From Paraglaciecola hydrolytica (GTDB lineage Bacteria; Pseudomonadota; Gammaproteobacteria; Enterobacterales; Alteromonadaceae): 64,000 nt of DNA. The notes below the pieces were generated by a model. It did no database searches and had not been told where the DNA came from. It saw only the letters and a list, made by a program, of their open reading frames with translations. The DNA is taken from NCBI RefSeq assembly GCF_001565895.1, contig NZ_LSNE01000011.1:189025-253024 (forward strand), written 5' to 3'. Both the position numbers and the translations under genes were made by a program. Shown here piece by piece: positions 55,722-64,000 of the stretch (position 1 is the stretch's first letter; every line of letters begins with the position of its first letter).

Positions 55722-56612
55722 TTAATACTTGCGCTGAATAATGAAATCGGTAAAAGATTCCAACATCTGGGTATTGTAAGGTAAAGCGTGCAAAGCTTGA
55801 AGCGCTTGTTGATGTAAGTCGTACAGATAAGCCTTCGCTTGCTCTAATCCAAGCAGAGCCGGATAGGTACTTTTGTTTAATGCTTGGTCTGAACCCTGTG
55901 GTTTACCTAAGGTGGCCGAATCACTAGTCACATCAAGAATGTCATCTTGCACTTGAAACGCTAGGCCGATGAGTTGGGCATAACGCTGCATGTGCATGTT
56001 ATTTTCTGTACTTACGTCATCTGTTAAGGCCATTACCATCGACACACAGGCAGAGATCAAGGCGCCAGTTTTTTTGCTGTGCAATGATTCAAGTTGTTGT
56101 TGGTCAATGAGTTGATTAGTCGCGGCCAAATCCATAGCTTGGCCTCCACACATGCCCGAATAACCAGCGGCCTGACTTAATATTTTAACCAAATCAATGC
56201 GCTTAGCTTGGGTTTTGTCACTTAATTCACAATGACAGAGTATTTCAAAAGCAAGGGTTTGCAAGGCATCACCGGCCAATATCGCGGTGGCTTCATCAAA
56301 TTTAATGTGGCAAGTAGGTTGTCCACGACGCAGATCGTCATCATCCATGGCGGGTAAATCGTCATGGATTAGGGAATACGCATGGATTGCTTCAATGGCA
56401 GCAGCAGGGCCTAGCAAATCAGCGGCTTTAAGACCGATCATTTCACCACAGGCCATAGTCAAAAACGGTCGCATACGTTTGCCTCCAATTAACAAGGCAT
56501 AACGCATGGCCTGTTTTAATTGTGGTGCGTGTTCTGGCAGTCGCTCAATGACATCAACTAAATAGCTATTAACAGCGTGGGAAACCTGCTGCTGGTATTC
56601 GTTAAGATCCAT
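55722..56612 (-). CDS. ispA: Farnesyl diphosphate synthase
   Basis: IspA condenses DMAPP and GPP with IPP to farnesyl diphosphate. The 296 residues include LIGGKRMRPFL, the first aspartate motif LIHDDLPAMDDDDLRRGQPT, the KTGALISACV segment, the second motif FQVQDDILDVTSDSATLGKP, and GSDQALNKSTYPALLGL. It overlaps the xseB stop by one base and leads into dxs, the standard gammaproteobacterial order. Confidence 0.96.
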   Translation of the reverse strand: MDLNEYQQQVSHAVNSYLVDVIERLPEHAPQLKQAMRYALLIGGKRMRPFLTMACGEMIGLKAADLLGPAAAIEAIHAYSLIHDDLPAMDDDDLRRGQPTCHIKFDEATAILAGDALQTLAFEILCHCELSDKTQAKRIDLVKILSQAAGYSGMCGGQAMDLAATNQLIDQQQLESLHSKKTGALISACVSMVMALTDDVSTENNMHMQRYAQLIGLAFQVQDDILDVTSDSATLGKPQGSDQALNKSTYPALLGLEQAKAYLYDLHQQALQALHALPYNTQMLESFTDFIIQRKY

Positions 56613-56863
56613 TAGTTGTCAGTATTATCAGTGTCGAAATCTAACAAGTTAGCCTGGCCATTTTGGCTCATCAAAATCTGTACTTTTTGCTCAGCATCTT
56701 TCAGTTTCTGCTGACTCAATCGGGCCAGTTGGATGCCTCGTTCAAAATTTTGCAGAGCATCTTCCAAGGGCAAATCGCCTTGTTCCATTTTACTGACTAT
56801 GGTTTCAAGTTCTTGCATCGACTGTTCAAAGGATAAGGTTTCTACTTTTTTACGCGTGGTCAT
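56612..56863 (-). CDS. xseB: Exonuclease VII small subunit
   Basis: This 83-residue helical protein is the small subunit that binds several-fold to XseA. The pattern [38 protein letters not shown] and CxxxL-like [11 protein letters not shown] is diagnostic. xseA is not in the window. It is first in the xseB-ispA-dxs operon; the 284-bp gap to pomA holds divergent promoters that I cannot pin down. Confidence 0.95.
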   Translation of the reverse strand: MTTRKKVETLSFEQSMQELETIVSKMEQGDLPLEDALQNFERGIQLARLSQQKLKDAEQKVQILMSQNGQANLLDFDTDNTDN

Positions 56864-57147
56864 ATTGTCTTCGATATGGCTGGCCTAAGTGCCAAGTTGA
56901 GCGCACCATACCTGAGCAAAAAAATCGGGTCAAACACTTTTCAATGTCATTTAGCTGCTTTATTTGGTGGTTGTTTAGCAACTTATCCTGTTTTGTTAAT
57001 ATGGGCCTATAGTATCTGCTTAATTAGTCGATAAAATACTGAAATATGTCAGTAATTTAGTTGTTTTAAGATGGCCTTTTATACGGCAAACTGCATTATA
57101 GTGGTTTCAGTTAACATGATCTGTTTAGTTATCTTTGGGAGTAGAGT

Positions 57148-57912
57148 GTGGATTTAGCAACCATAATAGGAATTCTTGGCTCTATCGGCTTTGTCGTTAT
57201 GGCAATGGTGCAGGGGGGGGAATTAATGATGTTTGTTAACGTACCTTCTATCCTGATTGTATTTTGTGGCAGTCTTTTTGTGGTCTTGTCTCAATATACT
57301 CTTGGACAATTTTTTGGTGCCGGAAAAATAGCCGGTAAAGCCTTTATGTTCAAAATCGAAACCCCAGAGTCACAAATTGAAAAAATTGTCGAAATGGCCG
57401 ATGCTGCCAGAAAAGGGGGGTTTTTGGCCTTAGAAGAAGCTGAAATTGCCAATCCTTTTATGCAAAAAGGGGTGGATATGTTGGTAGATGGTCATGACGT
57501 GGAAGTGGTTAGAGCCACGTTAGCCAAAGATATTAGCATGACCTCAGAGCGCCATTTATTTGGTAAAAGTATTTTTAAAGGCTTAGGCGATGTGGCACCT
57601 GCCATGGGCATGATAGGTACACTGGTGGGACTTGTTGCCATGTTATCAAACATGGATGATCCTAAATCTATCGGTCCGGCGATGGCCGTGGCCTTGTTAA
57701 CAACTTTATATGGTGCAATGTTGGCCAACCTTGTTTGTTTGCCAATAGCGGTAAAACTGGGTAACCGTGCAGACGAAGAAAAGCTCAATCAAAGTTTAGT
57801 GCTCGACGGCATCATTGGTATAGCTGATGGGCAAAACCCGAGGGTTATTGAAGGTATTTTGAAAAGTTATCTTGCTGCGAATAAACGCGGTAAAGAAGCG
57901 GACGCCGAGTAA
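57148..57912 (+). CDS. pomA: Flagellar motor stator protein, PomA/MotA type
   Basis: This four-helix stator subunit couples ion flow to flagellar rotation in the inner membrane. The 254 residues are close to the Vibrio sodium-type PomA: DLATIIGILGSIGFVVMAMV, VPSILIVFCGSLFVV, FMFKIETPESQIEKIVEMAD, the cytoplasmic charged loop, then FGDVAPAMGMIGTLVGLVAM-like and AVALLTTLYGAMLANL helices. The start is GTG 57148, with GGGAGTAG upstream. The ion type is inferred from similarity. Confidence 0.94.
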   Translation: MDLATIIGILGSIGFVVMAMVQGGELMMFVNVPSILIVFCGSLFVVLSQYTLGQFFGAGKIAGKAFMFKIETPESQIEKIVEMADAARKGGFLALEEAEIANPFMQKGVDMLVDGHDVEVVRATLAKDISMTSERHLFGKSIFKGLGDVAPAMGMIGTLVGLVAMLSNMDDPKSIGPAMAVALLTTLYGAMLANLVCLPIAVKLGNRADEEKLNQSLVLDGIIGIADGQNPRVIEGILKSYLAANKRGKEADAE

Positions 57913-57915
57913 GCT

Positions 57916-58854
57916 ATGGCTGACGAACAAGATTGTCCCGTTTGTCCACCGGAGGGTCTACCTGCTTGGATGGGCACCTTTGCCGATTTAATGTCGCTAT
58001 TGATGTGTTTTTTTGTTTTGTTGTTATCCTTTTCGGAAATGGACGTACTTAAGTTTAAACAAATCGCAGGCTCGATGAAGTTTGCTTTTGGTGTGCAGAA
58101 TAAAATTGAAGTCAAAGATATTCCCAAAGGCACCAGCGTGATTGCCATGGAGTTTAGACCTGGGCGCCCAGAACCCACGCCTATTGATACTATTCAACAA
58201 CAAACCATCGAAATGACTCAGCAGATGTTAGAGTTTCAAGCCGGTAGTGAAGATTCTGCGGGCGGCAGACAAAAACAACGGGGTGAGCAAAGAGGCGGGG
58301 CAGCCCAACAAACTGCCAGCGAGCAAAGTGCGAGTAGTCAAACTGCTCAGAGTAAAGATCCCAGCCAAGAACAAACCAGTGAGCGCCTGAAAAAGGTGGA
58401 GCAACAATTAGAAAAAGAAATTGTTGATGGGGCCATCGAGATGGAATCTTTAGGTCAGCAAATCACCATAAGGATCCGCGAGAATGGTTCTTTCTCGGCA
58501 GGCTCGGCTTTTTTACAACCCCAGTTTAAGCCGATTATACGCAAAATTGGTATGGTGCTGGCGGATATGCCAGGAGATGTAGAAATTTCTGGGCACAGTG
58601 ATAGTCAGCATATTTCCAATGAACTGTATCGCTCTAATTGGGATTTATCTGCCCAGCGTGCTGTGGCAGTGGCCGAAGAATTACGCAAGGCTCCTGGTTT
58701 TGACGAAAGCCGTATGTCTGTAGTGGGCAAAGCTGATACTGATCCTCTGGTGCAAGCCAAAGATGCGCAAGGTCGTAGTCGCAATCGGCGGGTAGAGATT
58801 GCGATTAAACAAGGTAAACCTAAGATCTCTGAGCCTATTTCGGTGCTGGAATAA
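57916..58854 (+). CDS. pomB: Flagellar motor stator protein, PomB/MotB type
   Basis: The 312-residue partner of PomA has a short cytoplasmic N-terminus with CPVCPPEG, one membrane helix with the ion-binding aspartate in FADLMSLLMCFFVLLLSFSE, and a long Gln/Ser-rich linker (about residues 95-165). It ends with an OmpA-like peptidoglycan domain (SGHSDSQHISNELYRSNWDL, GKADTDPLV, GRSRNRRVEIAI). It starts 3 bp after pomA, so the two are coupled. Confidence 0.94.
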   Translation: MADEQDCPVCPPEGLPAWMGTFADLMSLLMCFFVLLLSFSEMDVLKFKQIAGSMKFAFGVQNKIEVKDIPKGTSVIAMEFRPGRPEPTPIDTIQQQTIEMTQQMLEFQAGSEDSAGGRQKQRGEQRGGAAQQTASEQSASSQTAQSKDPSQEQTSERLKKVEQQLEKEIVDGAIEMESLGQQITIRIRENGSFSAGSAFLQPQFKPIIRKIGMVLADMPGDVEISGHSDSQHISNELYRSNWDLSAQRAVAVAEELRKAPGFDESRMSVVGKADTDPLVQAKDAQGRSRNRRVEIAIKQGKPKISEPISVLE

Positions 58855-58998
58855 GTACTTGTCTATCGCTGTATTAGTCTGTGCGATAAGAGACGTGTAT
58901 CAAGCATATGTTTCATTTGAAGTGGCTTGTGTCGGTGTTGCTTTAGTTGCGAATATTTATAGAAACTCTGCACCATCTCCTAATAAACCTCAGACACA

Positions 58999-59024
58999 AA
59001 AAAAGCGCTAGGCTAGCGCTTTTT
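58999..59024. terminator. Bidirectional terminator between pomB and bamD
   Basis: AAAAGCGCTAG and CTAGCGCTTTT form an almost closed stem with A-runs on one side and T-runs on the other, ideal for ending both convergent transcripts. Confidence 0.9.
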
Positions 59025-59049
59025 CATCGAACATCGAATTACTTGCTAC

Positions 59050-59817
59050 TTAACTAATAAAACTGCTATTGGGGTAGTTAAGTTTTAAGGTTTTCATGGC
59101 GTTGATTTTGAGCTCTTCCAAATTTAGCTGATCATAACATTCCACCATGATTTCCAGCGCTTCTTGCACGTGGGTGGTGTCTGAATAATATTCCAGTACA
59201 TAGCGGCCACGGTTAGCTGCAGCGACAAAAGCCTCACGGCGCATGTAAAAACGTGCGATGGCTATTTCATATTTAGCTAAACGACTTTTAATATGCAACA
59301 TGCGTTTTTGCGCATCTGCGGCATATTTACTTTCGGGAAACTTTTCAATCAGGTGTCTGAAATCTTCAAAGGCTTCACGAGAATGGGAAGGGTCGCGATC
59401 AGAACGGTCGATACCAATCAATTCTTGAAATAAATTTTTATCGGTTTCCATATTGGTTAAACCACGCATATACAGAGCATAATCCACATCGGAATGATTA
59501 GGGTTGAGGCGGGTAAAACGGTCAATGGTGGCAATGGCTTCGGTGCTTTTACCCGATTTGTAATAACTATAAATGAGATCAAGCTGGATTTGATGGGAGT
59601 AAGGACCAAAAGGATATTTGGAGTCAAGGGAGCTAAGGGTGGCTGTCGCCGCACCGAAGTTACCTAACTTCATTTTTTCTTTGGCATCCAAGTACATCGC
59701 TTGTTCGCTGCGGTTTCCAATGACGATATCCTGTTCATCTGGAGATGAGGAACAGCCTACTACTAAGATAAGCACACCGCTTAGCATTAAGGTATAAATT
59801 GAAGATCTTTTGCTCAT
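59050..59817 (-). CDS. bamD: Outer membrane assembly lipoprotein BamD
   Basis: BamD is an essential part of the BAM complex that folds outer-membrane proteins. The 255 residues begin with a lipoprotein signal (TLMLSGVLILVVGCSSSPDE, cysteine 22) and continue with five TPR-like helical pairs, including AKEKMKLGNFGAATATLSSL, YPFGPYSHQIQLDLIYSYYK, ATIDRFTRLNPNHSDVDYAL, and FPESKYAADAQKRM. It is divergent from rluD, as in many relatives. Confidence 0.95.
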   Translation of the reverse strand: MSKRSSIYTLMLSGVLILVVGCSSSPDEQDIVIGNRSEQAMYLDAKEKMKLGNFGAATATLSSLDSKYPFGPYSHQIQLDLIYSYYKSGKSTEAIATIDRFTRLNPNHSDVDYALYMRGLTNMETDKNLFQELIGIDRSDRDPSHSREAFEDFRHLIEKFPESKYAADAQKRMLHIKSRLAKYEIAIARFYMRREAFVAAANRGRYVLEYYSDTTHVQEALEIMVECYDQLNLEELKINAMKTLKLNYPNSSFIS

Positions 59818-59984
59818 ATTGTTTCTAATTACTCTTATTTATTGACTGATACCTGATATGTCGTTCATTGAGTATCAAAAATCCGTTAGAATAGTCGTTT
59901 ATCGATAATTGCTGCGCATTCTACCCTAGCAAATTGGGCTATGCACATATTAATCGTCATGTAACCCTACTGGATCTTTATTGA

Positions 59985-60968
59985 ATGTCTACCCACAGTG
60001 AAAAAATTCACTTGCAAGCAAGTGTACCGCAAAATCTATTTGGCAAACGCTTAGATCAAGCTTTAGCCGAAATGTTCCCTGATTATTCACGTTCACGCTT
60101 AAAAGAATGGATTTTAAGCGATTGTGTGACCATAAATAACCACGTAGTTAACGTACCCCGTGAAAAAATGATGGGCGAAGAAACGATTGAAATCAACGCC
60201 ACCATTGAAGTACAGGTGCAACACGAAGGTCAAAAAATCAAGTTAGATATCGTCTACGAAGATGATGACATTTTAGTGATCAATAAACCGGCTAACTTAG
60301 TGGTGCACCCTGGTGCAGGTAATAACAGTGGCACAATCTTAAATGCGCTAATTAACCATGCACCCCAAATTGCCAACGTGCCGCGTGCAGGCATTGTGCA
60401 TCGTTTAGATAAAGATACTACCGGTTTGATGGTGGTGGCCAAAACCATTATTGCCCAATCTAAATTAGTCGAGCAGTTGCAAGCCCGTGAAGTTAGCCGC
60501 GAATACGAAGCTATTGTTTACGGTACTATGGTGGCAGGTGGCACAGTAGATGCGCCTATAGGTAGACATCCAACTAAACGAATCAATATGGCGGTGCGCG
60601 AGTCCGGTAAGCCAGCGGTGACTCATTATCGGGTAAAAGAAAAATTCCGCGCTCATACCTATATTAGACTTAAATTAGAATCGGGTCGTACTCACCAAAT
60701 ACGAGTGCATATGTCGCATATTCGTTTTCCTATTGTGGGCGATCCTAATTATGGTGGTCGTCCACGTCCACCTAAAGCCGCCAACGAGGAGTTTATTGAA
60801 ACCTTACGCGCCTTTCGCCGTCAGGCATTACATGCGGTGCAATTAGAATTAGTGCATCCGGTAAGTGGTGATTGGATGAGCTGGCATGCGCCATTGCCTG
60901 CCGATTTTGTGCATTTGTTGTCGATAATTCGTGGCGACAAAGTCATTAATGGCAATGGTGAGATTTAG
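59985..60968 (+). CDS. rluD: Ribosomal large subunit pseudouridine synthase D
   Basis: RluD makes pseudouridines 1911, 1915 and 1917 (E. coli numbers) in 23S rRNA helix 69. The 327 residues have an N-terminal S4 domain (GKRLDQALAEMFPDYSRSRL, KEWI) and the catalytic domain with LVVHPGAGNNSGTILNALI, the catalytic Asp in GIVHRLDKDTTGLMVVAKT, GRHPTKRINMAV and LESGRTHQIRVHMSHI. pgeF follows after 2 bp. A terminator is not visible between them. Confidence 0.96.
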   Translation: MSTHSEKIHLQASVPQNLFGKRLDQALAEMFPDYSRSRLKEWILSDCVTINNHVVNVPREKMMGEETIEINATIEVQVQHEGQKIKLDIVYEDDDILVINKPANLVVHPGAGNNSGTILNALINHAPQIANVPRAGIVHRLDKDTTGLMVVAKTIIAQSKLVEQLQAREVSREYEAIVYGTMVAGGTVDAPIGRHPTKRINMAVRESGKPAVTHYRVKEKFRAHTYIRLKLESGRTHQIRVHMSHIRFPIVGDPNYGGRPRPPKAANEEFIETLRAFRRQALHAVQLELVHPVSGDWMSWHAPLPADFVHLLSIIRGDKVINGNGEI

Positions 60969-60970
60969 TT

Positions 60971-61729
60971 TTGCCTGAGATTGATTTAATTAAACCTAAG
61001 TGGCAAGCACCGGCTAATGTGGTGGCTTATACAAGCTGTCGCACTGGTGGTGACTCGCTGCCACCTTTTGCATCGTTTAATGTCGCCCAACATGTGGGTG
61101 ACGATGCAAAGACAGTGGAGTTAAATCGCCAAAAACTCAGCAACCATAAAAATTTTGTGTGGCTGCAACAAGTGCACAGTAATCTGTGCCTAACATTGCC
61201 ACTACAAGCTTCCTTGCAAAATAATGCATCACTGGCAGTGGACGCAGTTTGCACTCGCGAGCCGATGCAGGTTTGCGCAGTGATGACAGCAGATTGTTTG
61301 CCAATTTTATTGTGTAATAAACAAGGAACTCAAGTTGCAGCAGTGCATGCTGGTTGGCGTGGTTTAGCCGATGGCATCATCGAAAACACCGTCAAACAAA
61401 TGAATGATGCTGGAAGTGAGTTGCTAGCCTGGTTAGGTCCGGCTATTAGTCAGGCTAATTTTGAGGTGGGTAGCGAGGTTTATCAGGCTTTTTCTGCCTA
61501 TCCCGAGGCGTTTATATCCTCCCCCAATAGCACTCTAGACCAACCCAAATACCTCGCTGATTTATATGCAATTGCTCGACGCAAACTGACTGCCCTTGGA
61601 ATAAGCAATATCACAGGAGGAGATTTTTGCACCTATGCTCAAGATTCGTTATTTTTCTCTCATCGACGCGCTACACACCTGGGTTTAAACACCACAGGGC
61701 GCATGGTCAGTGCAGTTTATTTACGCTGA
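60971..61729 (+). CDS. pgeF: Multicopper-oxidase-like purine nucleoside phosphorylase (YfiH/PgeF)
   Basis: The 252-residue protein of the DUF152/YlmD family is linked to peptidoglycan editing and to nucleoside phosphorylase activity. Seen are SFNVAQHVGDD, WLQQVHSN, the metal cysteine and histidines of VCAVMTADCLPILLCNKQG and AAVHAGWRGLADGII, WLGPAISQANFEVGSEV, and CTYAQDSLFFSHRRA. The start is a TTG two bases after the rluD stop, with GGTGAG upstream. rluD-yfiH-clpB is the common order. Confidence 0.93.
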   Translation: MPEIDLIKPKWQAPANVVAYTSCRTGGDSLPPFASFNVAQHVGDDAKTVELNRQKLSNHKNFVWLQQVHSNLCLTLPLQASLQNNASLAVDAVCTREPMQVCAVMTADCLPILLCNKQGTQVAAVHAGWRGLADGIIENTVKQMNDAGSELLAWLGPAISQANFEVGSEVYQAFSAYPEAFISSPNSTLDQPKYLADLYAIARRKLTALGISNITGGDFCTYAQDSLFFSHRRATHLGLNTTGRMVSAVYLR

Positions 61730-61765
61730 AATATTAAAAATTTTATTGGATTCTAAAAAACCTTA

Positions 61766-61794
61766 CTTGAATTGTGGTTATATGGCACCCATAA
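61766..61794 (+). promoter_or_regulatory. Heat-shock (sigma-32) promoter of clpB
   Basis: CTTGAA (61766-61771) is followed after 16 bp by CCCATAA (61788-61794), very close to the sigma-32 consensus CTTGAA / CCCCAT. It lies 34 bp before the clpB ATG. Confidence 0.82.
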
Positions 61795-61827
61795 CTGACT
61801 CATATACAATCGTTATGGAGTCATATT

Positions 61828-64000
61828 ATGCGATTAGACAGTTTTACCAGCAAATTCCAGTTAGCCATCTCTGAAGCTCAATCATTAGCCTTAGGCAGAG
61901 ACCATCAATATATTGAGCCAGTGCATTTATTAAGTGCCTTATTAAATCAACAAGGTGGTTCGGTTCGTTCCTTATTTGATCATGCTCAGCTAAATATCAA
62001 CGGCTTACGTTCCGCTTTGGCAGAAGCATTGGATAAACTACCTCGTGTTGATGGTACAGGTGGCGATGTGCAACTTGGCAAAGACACCATCGTCTTACTG
62101 AATTTAAGCGATAAAATTGCGCAAAAACGTAAAGATCAGTACATCACCTCTGAGATCTTTGTGCTGGCTGCTGTGCAAGATAAAGGTAGGTTAGGGCAGA
62201 TACTTAAACAATTTGGTGCTGATGAGCAAAAAATTGAAAAAGCCATAGAAAAAATGCGTGGCGGACAAAAAGTCACCGATCAAAATGCCGAAGATGTGCG
62301 TCAGGCCTTAGAAAAATTTACCACTGATCTAACCGAGCGAGCCGAACAAGGTAAGCTCGATCCTGTTATTGGGCGGGATGATGAAATTCGCCGCACTATT
62401 CAAGTCTTACAACGTCGTACCAAAAATAATCCAGTGTTAATTGGTGAGCCGGGTGTGGGTAAAACCGCCATTGCCGAAGGTTTAGCTCAGCGTATTATTA
62501 ATGGTGAAGTGCCTGAAGGTCTTAAACATAAACGAGTATTGTCTCTGGATATGGGCGCGTTGATTGCGGGTGCTAAATTTCGTGGTGAGTTTGAAGAACG
62601 TTTAAAAGCGGTACTAAATGAACTCGCCAAAGAAGAAGGCCGGATTATTCTGTTTATCGACGAGCTGCATACCATGGTTGGTGCCGGTAAAGGTGAGGGC
62701 GCAATGGACGCCGGCAATATGCTTAAACCTGCCTTAGCACGAGGTGACTTGCACTGCGTGGGGGCGACCACGCTTAATGAATATCGCCAATATATCGAAA
62801 AAGATGCTGCTTTAGAGAGACGTTTCCAAAAGGTATTGGTGGATCAACCCAGTGTCGAAGATACCATTGCCATTTTACGTGGTTTGAAAGAGCGTTATGA
62901 ATTACATCATTCGGTGGAAATCACCGATCCGGCCATCGTTGCAGCGGCATCTTTATCCCATCGTTATATTAGTGATCGCCAATTACCCGATAAAGCCATT
63001 GATTTAATTGATGAAGCGGCATCGAGTATCCGTTTGCAAATGGACTCTAAACCAGAAGAAATGGACAAACTCGAAAGGCGAGTGATCCAACTTAAATTAG
63101 AAGAGCAGGCGCTATCCAAAGAAAAAGATGACGCCAGTCATAAACGTCTAGAGCTGATTGAAATTGAACGTGAACAAGCTGAACTCAAATTTTCGGAATT
63201 AGAGACAGTATGGTTGGCCGAAAAACAAGCAATGCAAGGCACCCAAACGATTCGCTCTGAACTTGAGCAAGCGAAGCTAGATTTAGAAATAGCGCGCCGT
63301 GCCTCAGATTTAAGTCGTATGTCTGAGTTGCAATATGGCCGTATTCCAGAGTTAGAAAGCAAACTCGAATTAGCCACCGAGTCAGAAAATCTCGAAACCA
63401 CCTTATTAAAAAACCGTGTAACCGAACATGAAATAGCCGATGTGTTGTCACGTTGGACTGGTATTCCAGTGTCCAAAATGCTCGAAGGCGAAAAAGAAAA
63501 ACTGCTGAATATGGAAAGTGCATTGCATCAACGTGTGGTTGGCCAAGCTGAAGCCGTCAGTGCGGTAGCAAATGCCATAAGACGTTCAAGAGCAGGTTTA
63601 TCAGATCCCAATCGTCCTATAGGTTCATTTTTGTTTCTAGGGCCTACAGGTGTGGGTAAAACCGAACTGTGTAAAACCTTAGCAAGTTTTCTGTTTGATA
63701 CCGAAGATGCCATGGTACGTATAGATATGTCTGAATTTATGGAACGACATTCAGTGGCGCGTATGGTGGGAGCGCCTCCCGGCTATGTGGGATACGAAGA
63801 AGGTGGTTATTTAACCGAGGCCGTGCGCAGAAAACCTTATTCAGTTATCTTGCTGGATGAAGTTGAAAAAGCCCACCCGGATGTATTTAACATATTGTTG
63901 CAAGTGCTTGATGATGGTCGTTTGACCGATGGACAAGGGCGCACGGTGGATTTTAAAAACACCGTGATCATCATGACCTCCAACTTAGGCTCTGATATTA
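61828..64000 (+). CDS. clpB: ATP-dependent disaggregase ClpB, 5' part
   Basis: ClpB pulls apart protein aggregates with DnaK after heat stress. The first 724 codons are present; the gene is open at the window end. The N-domain ([20 protein letters not shown], residues 1-145) is followed by AAA-1 with Walker [15 protein letters not shown] and Walker [16 protein letters not shown], the coiled-coil middle domain (about 400-525), and AAA-2 with [30 protein letters not shown] and [17 protein letters not shown] 61828 has GGAG upstream. About 130 C-terminal residues are missing. Confidence 0.96.
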   Translation, partial: MRLDSFTSKFQLAISEAQSLALGRDHQYIEPVHLLSALLNQQGGSVRSLFDHAQLNINGLRSALAEALDKLPRVDGTGGDVQLGKDTIVLLNLSDKIAQKRKDQYITSEIFVLAAVQDKGRLGQILKQFGADEQKIEKAIEKMRGGQKVTDQNAEDVRQALEKFTTDLTERAEQGKLDPVIGRDDEIRRTIQVLQRRTKNNPVLIGEPGVGKTAIAEGLAQRIINGEVPEGLKHKRVLSLDMGALIAGAKFRGEFEERLKAVLNELAKEEGRIILFIDELHTMVGAGKGEGAMDAGNMLKPALARGDLHCVGATTLNEYRQYIEKDAALERRFQKVLVDQPSVEDTIAILRGLKERYELHHSVEITDPAIVAAASLSHRYISDRQLPDKAIDLIDEAASSIRLQMDSKPEEMDKLERRVIQLKLEEQALSKEKDDASHKRLELIEIEREQAELKFSELETVWLAEKQAMQGTQTIRSELEQAKLDLEIARRASDLSRMSELQYGRIPELESKLELATESENLETTLLKNRVTEHEIADVLSRWTGIPVSKMLEGEKEKLLNMESALHQRVVGQAEAVSAVANAIRRSRAGLSDPNRPIGSFLFLGPTGVGKTELCKTLASFLFDTEDAMVRIDMSEFMERHSVARMVGAPPGYVGYEEGGYLTEAVRRKPYSVILLDEVEKAHPDVFNILLQVLDDGRLTDGQGRTVDFKNTVIIMTSNLGSDI

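Noticed and set aside
58799-59011. Plus-strand 70-codon frame after pomB
   Set aside because: Starts inside pomB and ends in the terminator hairpin; no ribosome site and no recognisable content.

Overview
The window looks like a chromosomal segment of a marine gammaproteobacterium of the Alteromonadales, probably the Paraglaciecola/Glaciecola/Aliiglaciecola/Alteromonas group. That is inferred from gene content: a PomA-like sodium-type flagellar stator, the pilT/pilU-yggS-proC-yggT cluster, recO-pdxJ-acpS, relA-mazG, a full his operon, and xylose isomerase with an AraC-type XylR. Nearly all of it is core metabolism with moderate G+C. No rRNA, tRNA, CRISPR array, complete IS or prophage was seen.

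Layout. 1-2210: the 3' part of argE, a membrane GGDEF protein and mgsA. 2211-3645: an inverted-repeat cassette with one cargo gene (DUF2971-like). 3646-8187: a small membrane protein, a secreted PQQ-type sugar dehydrogenase and aconitase B. 8460-12788: xylose catabolism, with xylBA divergent from xylR. 12789-14335: a second inverted-repeat cassette with one cargo gene (ribbon-helix-helix-like N-terminus). 14336-19441: DUF4426-yggT-proC-yggS, divergent from pilT-pilU and a DUF2007-like gene. 19588-22111: dsbC and recJ. 22377-27782: a small conserved protein, recO-pdxJ-acpS, then relA-mazG. 27802-34601 (minus): a sulfotransferase, an SGNH esterase, dapD, and a TPR-like lipoprotein coupled to a DUF3857/transglutaminase protein. 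34769-37774 (minus): an arsenic operon arsR-arsC-arsH-acr3-arsC with two unrelated arsenate reductases. 37941-41587: two secreted proteins of unknown role and a RIO1-type kinase. 41618-43633: a decayed TIR-like mini-operon facing a SLOG-plus-four-TM protein, which looks like a small conflict/defence locus. 43637-52720 (minus): the his operon hisGDCBHA-ilvE-hisF-hisIE, with an attenuator and promoter, and with ilvE and palindromic repeats inserted in its distal half. 52884-53795: a small charged protein and gene debris, including a reading frame with two nonsense codons. 53796-56863 (minus): xseB-ispA-dxs. 57148-63999: the stator pair, bamD, rluD-pgeF and a heat-shock-promoted clpB cut by the window end.

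The most unusual feature is the pair of cassettes at 2211-3645 and 12789-14335. Each has roughly 300-400 bp imperfect inverted arms around a single unrelated cargo gene. Each fills the gap between two convergent housekeeping genes, starting directly after a stop codon. The arms carry hairpins whose stems differ between copies with compensating changes while the loops stay constant, and left and right arms are distinguishable types. This suggests a structure-recognised, transposase-less mobile cassette. I know no family name for it and cannot exclude that it is already catalogued as a repeat.

All functional calls come from reading motifs in the sequence. No database search was run.
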